5,923 nt of DNA from DAOTXK01 sp034435395 (GTDB lineage Bacteria > Chloroflexota > Anaerolineae > Aggregatilineales > Ch27). Location of the stretch: positions 1 to 5,923 of the forward strand of contig DAOTXK010000050.1 in NCBI GenBank assembly GCA_034435395.1, written 5' to 3'. Position numbers and translations under genes: made by a program. The notes below the pieces were generated by a model. It did no database searches. It was not told the origin of the DNA and was given only the letters and a program-made list of their open reading frames with translations. Each line of letters opens with the position of its first letter. Position 1 is the stretch's first letter. This document shows positions 1 through 5,018 of this stretch, piece after piece.

Positions 1-228
1 GGTGACGCCGACGCCGTGGTGATCGACAACGTGGCGGGCATCGGCCACATCAACCAGCATCCCGGCGAGTTGATGTTCGTCGGTGACCCCTTCACCACCG
101 AGCCGCTGGGTTTTGTCTTCCAGCAAGGTTCCGACCTGATCGAACCGGTCAACATGGCGATTCGTGCCATGCGAGCGGATGGCACGCTGATGATACTCTA
201 CAACCGCTGGTTCACGCCGTCCGGCTAA
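1..228 (+). CDS. Amino acid ABC transporter solute-binding protein, C-terminal end (5' truncated)
   Basis: This is the last 75 residues of a family 3 (SBP_bac_3, PAAT type) extracellular solute-binding protein, reading in frame from base 1 to a TAA stop. In this family the protein captures a small, usually amino acid-like, ligand outside the membrane and delivers it to the permease. What can be seen is the typical C-terminal lobe: GDADAVVIDN, then PFTTEPLGFVFQQGSDLIEPVN, and the ending DGTLMILYNRWF, which matches the family pattern of a strand, a hydrophobic 'G-dA-v-D' step, and a closing helix with 'dGt---ly-kWf'. The signal peptide and most ligand-binding residues lie upstream of the window, so the ligand cannot be inferred. 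It is followed by the permease and ATPase genes of the same transporter. Family call is firm; specificity is unknown. Confidence 0.5.
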   Translation, partial: GDADAVVIDNVAGIGHINQHPGELMFVGDPFTTEPLGFVFQQGSDLIEPVNMAIRAMRADGTLMILYNRWFTPSG

Positions 229-253
229 AAAGGCCCTTGAGGGAACCGGAAGA

Positions 254-290
254 AGGGGAGGGACGGGGGTGCGACGCTTGTCCCTCCCCT
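254..290 (+). promoter_or_regulatory. Intercistronic stem-loop between solute-binding protein and permease genes
   Basis: A perfect 11-bp inverted repeat, AGGGGAGGGAC (254-264) and GTCCCTCCCCT (280-290), encloses a 15-nt loop. It begins 26 nt after the solute-binding protein stop codon and ends 38 nt before the permease start. It is followed by AATAATCTGG rather than a run of T, so it is not a classical intrinsic terminator. Strong hairpins directly after a binding-protein gene in ABC operons are known to protect the upstream mRNA or to cause partial termination, giving more binding protein than membrane components. That role is inferred here from position and structure. Confidence 0.5.
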
Positions 291-317
291 AATAATCTGG
301 GCATGCTTCTATTAACT

Positions 318-321
318 GGAG
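318..321 (+). promoter_or_regulatory. Ribosome binding site of the permease gene
   Basis: GGAG lies 7 nt upstream of the ATG at 329. It supports that start over the in-frame ATG 15 codons later (374), which has no comparable purine-rich site in front of it. Confidence 0.5.
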
Positions 322-328
322 TGCTTGA

Positions 329-1141
329 ATGGTCGCACAACAACGTGTAGAGCCGGGTCTGGTGAACTCGACAATGAGACGTCTGATCGAGCCGCGCGGC
401 TGGTGGGGGTACATCGTCCTGGCCCTGGGTGTGCTGCTCGTGCTGGCGATCATCTACGACGAGCGCTACCGGGCCTCGTTTGACTTTATTGCCCCTGGCG
501 TATTGATGACGGTGGTGCTCACCGTGATTTCGTTCGCCGCATCCCTGATCATCGGCCTCTTTATGGGGCTGGCCAGGGTATCCAAGAATCCAATCATCTA
601 CAACCTGGCCACTTTTTACGTGGAAACCATTCGCGGGGTGCCGATCCTGGTACAATTACTGTACGTCGCCTTCGTCATCTTCCCGGCGCTGGTCGATCTG
701 TTTTCGGCAGCAGGCGCCCAGATCTCGATTCGCGATGTGGACATGTCCGTCCGCGTGATGCTGGGATTTTCGCTTGCTTACGGGGCCTTTGAGGCCGAAG
801 TCTTCCGTGCCGGAATTGAGTCCATCGAGCGCGGGCAGATGGAAGCCGCGCGATCCCTGGGAATGACGTATGTGCAGGCCATGCGTTTCGTGATTCTGCC
901 CCAGGCCCTTCGCCGGGTGCTGCCGCCGCTGGGAAATGACTTCATTGCCATGCTCAAGGATACGTCGCTGGCATCAGCGCTGGCGGTGCGGGAGGTGACG
1001 CAGTTGAGCAACCTGCACCGCTCAAGGACGTTCACCACATTCGAGCCGTTAAATGTGGCGACCCTGCTTTATCTGACCATGACGCTGCTGCTGACGCGCG
1101 GCGTCCGCTACCTGGAACGGAGAATGTCACCCGATGAGTGA
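329..1141 (+). CDS. Amino acid (PAAT-type) ABC transporter permease
   Basis: Integral membrane subunit of a His/Glu/Gln/Arg-type (HisMQ/GlnP family) importer, 270 aa. It has an unusually long cytoplasmic N-terminus with a hydrophobic segment at about residues 27-43. The conserved core follows: hydrophobic stretches at about 53-80, 104-125, 143-158 and 240-256. The segment ETIRGVPILVQL (99-110) is the family's characteristic 'RGvP-lvQl' motif. The ATPase-contacting EAA loop is clear: EAARSLG (172-178) followed by the ILPQALRRVLPPLGND segment (189-204) and LKDTSLAS (209-216). It probably works as a homodimer if no second permease gene lies upstream of the window; the window shows only one. The 3' end overlaps the ATPase gene by 8 bp, suggesting coupled translation. 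Transport direction (import) follows from the linked solute-binding protein. The substrate is not determinable from this subunit. Confidence 0.5.
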   Translation: MVAQQRVEPGLVNSTMRRLIEPRGWWGYIVLALGVLLVLAIIYDERYRASFDFIAPGVLMTVVLTVISFAASLIIGLFMGLARVSKNPIIYNLATFYVETIRGVPILVQLLYVAFVIFPALVDLFSAAGAQISIRDVDMSVRVMLGFSLAYGAFEAEVFRAGIESIERGQMEAARSLGMTYVQAMRFVILPQALRRVLPPLGNDFIAMLKDTSLASALAVREVTQLSNLHRSRTFTTFEPLNVATLLYLTMTLLLTRGVRYLERRMSPDE

Positions 1142-1892
1142 TCGACCGCCCCCCAGTGATGACATCATCATCCTGGAGAATGTCAGTAAATCATTTGGCG
1201 CTGTTGAGGCGGTGCGCAACGTGAGCCTGCGGGTCAAACGGCGGGAGGTGGTGGTCATCATCGGCCCCAGCGGCTCAGGAAAAAGCACTTTGCTGCGGTG
1301 CATCAATCATCTTGAGGCGATTGACAGCGGCGACATCTGGATCGATGGCACTCACCTGACTCACCGGCAGACGGACATCAACAAGGTGCGGGAAGAGATC
1401 GGCATGGTGTTTCAGCTCTTTAATCTTTTCCCGAATTACACCGCCCTGCAAAACGTGATGCTGGCGCAGCGAGTGGTCCGCAAGCGGAGCAAAGAAGAAG
1501 CGGAGCGGATTGCCCGCGAGAACCTGGCCAAGGTCGGCATCCCTGAAAAAGCGGACAGCTATCCCTCACAGCTTTCCGGCGGGCAGCAGCAGCGCGTAGC
1601 CATTGCGCGGGCTCTGGCCATGAATCCCAAGATTATGCTCTTTGATGAGCCTACGTCGGCGCTGGATCCCGAGATGATCAAGGAAGTGCTGGACGTGATG
1701 CTCGATCTCACTAAAGAGGGCATGACCATGGTGGTGGTTACGCACGAGATGGGGTTTGCACGCGCGGCAGCCGATCGGATTGTCTTTATGGACCTGGGAG
1801 AAGTTATTGAAGAGACAACGCCTCAGAAACTTTTTACGGCTCCAGAGCATGAGCGCACACGACAGTTTCTAAGCCGGATACTCAAACACTGA
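1134..1892 (+). CDS. Amino acid (PAAT-type) ABC transporter ATP-binding protein
   Basis: Cytoplasmic ATPase, 252 aa, the usual length of the GlnQ/HisP family. All catalytic motifs are intact: Walker A GPSGSGKST (44-52), Q-loop glutamine Q94 in GMVFQLFNLFP, ABC signature LSGGQQQR (147-154), Walker B IMLFDEP (167-173) with catalytic E172, D-loop SALD (175-178) and switch histidine H204 in VVTHEMGFA. A dimer of this subunit would power uptake through the permease encoded just upstream. The ATG at 1134 sits inside the last codons of the permease gene. A GGAG at 1119-1122 is 11 nt upstream, a little far but usable, and re-initiation after the permease stop is likely. The N-terminus carries about ten extra, proline-rich residues before the first strand (IIILENVSKSFG). 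The Q-loop reads QLFNLFP where many relatives have QQFNLFP, a minor change. No gene follows it for 435 bp, so it is probably the last gene of the importer operon. Confidence 0.5.
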   Translation: MSDRPPPSDDIIILENVSKSFGAVEAVRNVSLRVKRREVVVIIGPSGSGKSTLLRCINHLEAIDSGDIWIDGTHLTHRQTDINKVREEIGMVFQLFNLFPNYTALQNVMLAQRVVRKRSKEEAERIARENLAKVGIPEKADSYPSQLSGGQQQRVAIARALAMNPKIMLFDEPTSALDPEMIKEVLDVMLDLTKEGMTMVVVTHEMGFARAAADRIVFMDLGEVIEETTPQKLFTAPEHERTRQFLSRILKH

Positions 1893-2189
1893 GGCGGGCC
1901 GGGGTAGGGCATCCATCTCCGGTTCGCCCCGTCCGTGCGCGGCTCCGACACTGCCGGGTGAAGGCGCGCGACAGGCAGCCATCGCGCCGTCCTGGCATGC
2001 TGCCCCATACGGTTTCCATCCTGAGCAGATATCTGGTTGACCAGCGCCTTCAAGTCCCCTGAGCTCCCCATCAAGTTCCCAGGGCGTCGGGCATTTCCCG
2101 TCTGACTCACTTCCGGCGAGAACCCGCCTCGCTGTCCTCCGCCGACGATGGCGTCCATGTAGTTCCTTACCATCTGCTGTGGCCCTCGT
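1893..2189. other. G+C-rich intergenic stretch without assignable gene
   Basis: No + strand gene is present. Two reading frames stay open on the minus strand (spanning 1823-2221 and 1869-2291), but they overlap each other, run antisense into the ATPase gene and give compositionally odd peptides with no motif I recognise. Two weak 6-bp GC inverted repeats exist: GGCGCG 1963-1968 with CGCGCC 1983-1988, and GGCAGC 1974-1979 with GCTGCC 1999-2004. They overlap, so only one could form at a time. Neither has a T-tract, so I do not call a terminator, although the importer operon must end somewhere here. This could be a decayed gene or a non-coding RNA; neither is shown. Confidence 0.5.
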
Positions 2190-2253
2190 TGTATGCAGTA
2201 TGATGCTCTTTTTGTATACATAAAGCTTGACCATCTGTATGATCATATGATAC
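2190..2253. repeat. Three TGTAT elements at 23-bp intervals, probable operator array
   Basis: TGTATGCA begins at 2190, TGTATACA at 2213 and TGTATGATCA at 2236, giving two identical 23-bp spacings. The middle element is a perfect 8-bp palindrome with a GTATAC core, compatible with the GT-N-N-AC operators of many GntR-family regulators. The first and third share a longer layout: TGTATG, 3 or 4 nt, TATGAT, then GC or AC. The third contains two overlapping perfect palindromes, TATGATCATA (2238-2247) and ATCATATGAT (2242-2251). The array covers the promoter spacer and the 40 bp upstream, so binding could repress or regulate the catabolic operon. The identity of the regulator is inferred only; none is encoded in the window. 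Confidence 0.5.
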
Positions 2254-2256
2254 GAT
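2227..2256 (+). promoter_or_regulatory. Predicted sigma-70 promoter of the transketolase/kinase operon
   Basis: TTGACC (2227-2232, 5 of 6 to the -35 consensus) and TACGAT (2251-2256, 4 of 6 to the -10 consensus) are separated by 18 bp in the only A+T-rich part of the intergenic region. Transcription would start near 2263, leaving a leader of about 65 nt, too short for most riboswitches. The third TGTAT element lies in the spacer and the second just upstream of the -35, which suggests regulation by a DNA-binding protein. This is a by-eye prediction. Confidence 0.5.
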
Positions 2257-2315
2257 TCGGTGGCCAGTAAAGGGTTAAATTTCTGCCTCATTTCAGACCC
2301 ACGTCAGTTACCATT

Positions 2316-2321
2316 GAGGAG
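2316..2321 (+). promoter_or_regulatory. Ribosome binding site of the transketolase N-terminal subunit gene
   Basis: GAGGAG lies 6 nt before the ATG at 2328, a strong Shine-Dalgarno match that fixes this start. Confidence 0.5.
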
Positions 2322-2327
2322 CTTGCC

Positions 2328-3236
2328 ATGCGACTAACGCCGGAACAGGTCGCTGCCCTGGAGGAAATGGCCTACCAGATTCGACGCTTAAGCGTTGAGA
2401 TGATCACCTATGGCCGGTGGGGTCACATCGGCGGATCGTTCTCCATGGCCGAGTTACTCTCGGTGCTGTTTTTCCACCATTTGCGCATCGATCCGGGCAA
2501 TATTCACTGGGATGAGCGTGACCGTTTTGTGCTTTCCAAAGCTCATGGCTCTCCGGCGCTTTATGCGGCGCTGGCCCTGCGTGGTTTCTTCCCGGTGGAA
2601 GACCTGTATACCTACTGCGAGTTGGGGGGCATCGAGGGCCACACCGACATGACACGCACCCCAGGGCTGGAGTCATCCGGAGGCCCCCTGGGCATGGGAC
2701 TTTCGGTGGCCGTGGGGATGGCGCTGGGGCTGCGCTACAAAGAGAATCCGCGGGCGCGCGTTTTTTGTCTGCTGGGGGATGGCGAATGCAACGAGGGGAA
2801 TGTGTGGGAAGCAGCCATGTCGGCGGCGCATTACCATCTGGACAATCTGATCGCCATCGTCGACTACAACAAAGTGATGGCCAAGGGTTTTGTGTGGGAT
2901 TTGATGAGCGTGGAGCCGTTTGCGGCGAAGTGGCGCGCCTTCGGTTGGGATGTGTTGGAGATTGACGGCCACGATATTGAGGCGGTCGCCGGAGCCTTCC
3001 ACGAAGCGCGCTGGGTTCGCCCCTGCGGCAAACCGATAACCATCATCGCCCATACGGTCAAGGGGCGCGGAGTTGACATGGCGGAGTTTAACTACAAATG
3101 GCACACTCACGCGCCTGACCCCGTGACTGCCGATAAGATGCTCCGGGAGTTGGCGCGGAATTACGGCAGGCCGGAACAGGGCTACAGCCGCCTGCACGAG
3201 GATAAGAAAAAGGAGGCGTTTTATGGCGGGGAATAG
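2328..3236 (+). CDS. Transketolase N-terminal subunit (thiamine-diphosphate pyrophosphate-binding half)
   Basis: First half of a split transketolase, 302 aa, close to the usual ~270-300 aa for such subunits. Transketolases move a two-carbon ketol group between sugars using thiamine diphosphate (ThDP) and Mg2+. The ThDP/Mg motif is complete: GDGE (150-153) and, about 28 residues on, VDYNK (178-182) with N181 as expected Mg ligand. Other family marks are GHIGGSFSMAELL (32-44, active-site H33), LSKAHGSPALYAAL (69-82, where SKGH is commoner), GHTD (104-107), GPLGMGLSVAVGMALG (119-134) and KWRAFGW with DGHD (201-216). After VDYNK the sequence is VMAKGFVWDLM, where many split transketolases have LQ-DG, so this may be a specialised subfamily acting on something other than pentose phosphates. 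It needs the next gene's product for activity; the two overlap by 14 bp. It is the first gene after the predicted promoter. Family is certain, substrate is not. Apulose-4-phosphate transketolase (AptA/AptB) is a known precedent for a split transketolase in specialised sugar catabolism. Confidence 0.5.
   Translation: MRLTPEQVAALEEMAYQIRRLSVEMITYGRWGHIGGSFSMAELLSVLFFHHLRIDPGNIHWDERDRFVLSKAHGSPALYAALALRGFFPVEDLYTYCELGGIEGHTDMTRTPGLESSGGPLGMGLSVAVGMALGLRYKENPRARVFCLLGDGECNEGNVWEAAMSAAHYHLDNLIAIVDYNKVMAKGFVWDLMSVEPFAAKWRAFGWDVLEIDGHDIEAVAGAFHEARWVRPCGKPITIIAHTVKGRGVDMAEFNYKWHTHAPDPVTADKMLRELARNYGRPEQGYSRLHEDKKKEAFYGGE
3210..3216 (+). promoter_or_regulatory. Strong ribosome binding site for the transketolase C-terminal subunit, inside the preceding gene
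   Basis: AAGGAGG, a 7-base Shine-Dalgarno match, lies 6 nt before the ATG at 3223. It is embedded in the lysine/glutamate codons near the end of the upstream subunit gene. It decides the start at 3223 over the in-frame ATG at 3259 and fits balanced production of the two subunits. Confidence 0.5.
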
Positions 3237-4200
3237 CCCCTCCGGCGAACCGCTGGAAATGCGCGATGCCTTTGGCCGGGCGCTCGTTGAACTGGGCAGA
3301 GAATACCCTAATATGATCGTGCTCGACGCCGATCTCCACACCTCTTCCAAGGCGGGGTACTTCAAAAAGGCGTTTCCTGACCGGTTTATTCAGGTAGGCA
3401 TCGCCGAGCAAAATCTTTTTGGCATTGCCGCCGGACTGGCGCTGACAGGTTTTATCCCGTTTCCCAGCACGTTCGCCGTATTTGCGACGCGGCGCGCGCT
3501 CGATCAGGTGGCCATCTCAATCTGTTATCCCCGGCTGAACGTGAAAATCCCAGGCTCCTACGTTGGTCTGCCCACCAGCCGCGCCGGAGCATCCCACAAC
3601 TGCATCGAGGACATTGCCGTGATGCGCGCGCTGCCGAACATGCGGGTGGCCGACCCTGGCGACAACGCCGACCTGCGCGCCATCATGCGCACGGCCATCG
3701 AGGTTGACGGGCCGGTTTATTTCCGCATCACCCGTTATACGTTGCCTGATTTGTTTGGGCCTGATCACACGTTTGAGTGGGGTAAGGGCGAACTCATCCG
3801 GATGGGCAGGGATGTCACCTTGTTCGGCACCGGCATGATGACTGGCTGGTGTCTACAGGCGGCTGAACTGCTGCGGGCGGATGGGATCGAGGCGGAAGTC
3901 GTACACCTGGCTTCTATCAAACCCATCGACAGGGAGTTGATCGCGGAATCCGTCAGCCGGACGGGCTGCGCCGTAACTGCTGAGAACGCCACCGTCGTAG
4001 GAGGGTTTGGGGCAGCGGTGGCCGAAGTCCTGGCCGAGTCCTGTCCGGTCCCCCTTCGGCGGATCGGCGTTCCGGATCAGTGGGCCGACAGTGGCGGAGT
4101 CGATGAGTTGTTCGCCCACTTCCGCATGAGGCCCACCGACATTGCCGCGGCGGCGCGGGCCGCCATCGCCGCCAAAGCGGAGAAGGTACGGCAGAGATGA
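3223..4200 (+). CDS. Transketolase C-terminal subunit (pyrimidine-binding and C-terminal domains)
   Basis: Second half of the split transketolase, 325 aa, normal for the family. The Pyr domain comes first: a GIAEQNLFGIAAGLAL segment (59-74) in which E62 is the expected glutamate that activates the ThDP aminopyrimidine. Next come the aromatic TFAVFATRRALDQ stretch (83-95) that packs on the cofactor, and the substrate-side loop RAGASHNCIEDIAVMRALPNM (120-140) with H125. The C-terminal domain starts around 190 (RDVTLFGTGMMTGWCLQAAELL) and includes SIKPID (231-236) and the TAEN-VVGGFGAAVAEVL segment (252-270). The active site is formed at the interface with the product of the gene just upstream. 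The start codon lies within that gene, and the stop codon overlaps the next gene's start as ATGA. No truncation or missing key residue was seen. A 1-deoxyxylulose-5-phosphate synthase is unlikely because that enzyme is a single ~620 aa chain. Confidence 0.5.
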   Translation: MAGNSPSGEPLEMRDAFGRALVELGREYPNMIVLDADLHTSSKAGYFKKAFPDRFIQVGIAEQNLFGIAAGLALTGFIPFPSTFAVFATRRALDQVAISICYPRLNVKIPGSYVGLPTSRAGASHNCIEDIAVMRALPNMRVADPGDNADLRAIMRTAIEVDGPVYFRITRYTLPDLFGPDHTFEWGKGELIRMGRDVTLFGTGMMTGWCLQAAELLRADGIEAEVVHLASIKPIDRELIAESVSRTGCAVTAENATVVGGFGAAVAEVLAESCPVPLRRIGVPDQWADSGGVDELFAHFRMRPTDIAAAARAAIAAKAEKVRQR

Positions 4201-5018
4201 GCCATATTGCCGACGTTGATCCCATTCGGCTGTTCTCCGATTACCTCAAAATCACCGGCGTGGCACACACCGGCCCGGAGCCGGAAGGCGACCCCCAGTT
4301 GATTGGCAAACGCCTTGGGCTGATCAATGGAGCCTCCTGGACGACGCTGTGGTCCAACTACTTCGGGCGGAAGTACCTGCCAGGCGTCCACCTGGTGAAC
4401 GTGGGGAACGAAGCCGTGCAGATCAACTTCATGGAGGCTCATGAAAAGGGACTTCCCACGCCACCGCAGTCGAACATCGACGCTTTTGTGCGCTACGCCC
4501 GGGATTTAGTGGACTTGGCCCACGTCGATGCCATCCTGATCACCTGCTCCACGATGAACCGTGCTTACCGACAGGTACAGGATGCGTTGCGGACGGATGG
4601 CGTACCCGTGCTGACGATCGATCGCCCCATGATGGAACAAGCGGCAGCGCTTGGCGGACAGGTGCTGGTCGTGGCCACCCACGGCCCAACGGTCAAAAGC
4701 ACCCAGGCCCTGCTGTGCGAGACGGCTGAGGAGCTTGGCCAGGAACTGGCCTTCTCCGGCATTACGGTTGAAGAAGCCTGGGATCGGCTGGCTGAAGGCG
4801 ATGTGGACGGCCACAACCAGGCGCTGGCCAGGGCGATCCGTGCCGCGCTGACCAGCGAAGCGATCACCAGCATTGTGCTGGCCCAACTCTCGATGACGGT
4901 ATTTCTGCTCACCTATCCGGACCCGTCAGCGGAGTTTGGCGTGCCGCTGTTCACCAGCGGTCAGTGTGGCTTCGAACGAGTGAGGGAATTGCTGGTTAAT
5001 GGTCCCGCACCGGGTTAG
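4197..5018 (+). CDS. Asp/Glu/hydantoin racemase-superfamily protein with one canonical cysteine
   Basis: A 273-aa protein of the aspartate/glutamate racemase superfamily, whose two similar half-domains each usually supply one catalytic cysteine (racemases, maleate isomerase, arylmalonate decarboxylase). The N-terminal half shows RLGLINGASWTT (39-50), a strand DAILITCSTMNRAY (111-124) with the expected first cysteine C117, and then VPVLTIDRPM (136-145). The second half shows VLVVATHGPTVKST (156-169) and the strand SIVLAQLSMTVF (225-236), where racemases carry the second cysteine in a 'GCT' motif; here it is A-Q-L-S-M. A further cysteine, C257, is in SGQCGFERVRELL. A plain two-base racemase mechanism is therefore doubtful. 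An isomerase, epimerase, decarboxylase or lyase role on an acid-sugar intermediate is possible but unproven. It overlaps the upstream transketolase gene by 4 bp (ATGA), with AGAAGG at 4181-4186 as ribosome site, and the downstream kinase gene by 20 bp. Family assignment is good, reaction unknown. Confidence 0.5.
   Translation: MSHIADVDPIRLFSDYLKITGVAHTGPEPEGDPQLIGKRLGLINGASWTTLWSNYFGRKYLPGVHLVNVGNEAVQINFMEAHEKGLPTPPQSNIDAFVRYARDLVDLAHVDAILITCSTMNRAYRQVQDALRTDGVPVLTIDRPMMEQAAALGGQVLVVATHGPTVKSTQALLCETAEELGQELAFSGITVEEAWDRLAEGDVDGHNQALARAIRAALTSEAITSIVLAQLSMTVFLLTYPDPSAEFGVPLFTSGQCGFERVRELLVNGPAPG

Noticed and set aside
278..315. Internal promoter for the permease (TTGTCC with TATTAA)
   Set aside because: The spacing would be 26 bp, far outside the workable range.
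1963..2004. GC hairpins as the terminator of the importer operon
   Set aside because: Stems are only 6 bp with 14- to 19-nt loops, they compete with each other, and no T-tract follows.
2036..2041. A second TTGACC as a -35 box
   Set aside because: No acceptable -10 sequence lies 15-19 bp downstream in this G+C-rich stretch.
1823..2291. Two overlapping minus-strand open frames (1823-2221 and 1869-2291) in the intergenic region
   Set aside because: They overlap each other in different frames, extend antisense into the ATPase gene, cover the predicted promoter and encode no recognisable motif.
2263..2327. Riboswitch in the leader of the transketolase operon
   Set aside because: The predicted leader is about 65 nt with no clear stem-loop architecture.
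2673..3365. Long minus-strand frame antisense to the transketolase subunits
   Set aside because: The + strand protein carries complete transketolase motifs; the antisense peptide shows no family features and spans two real genes.
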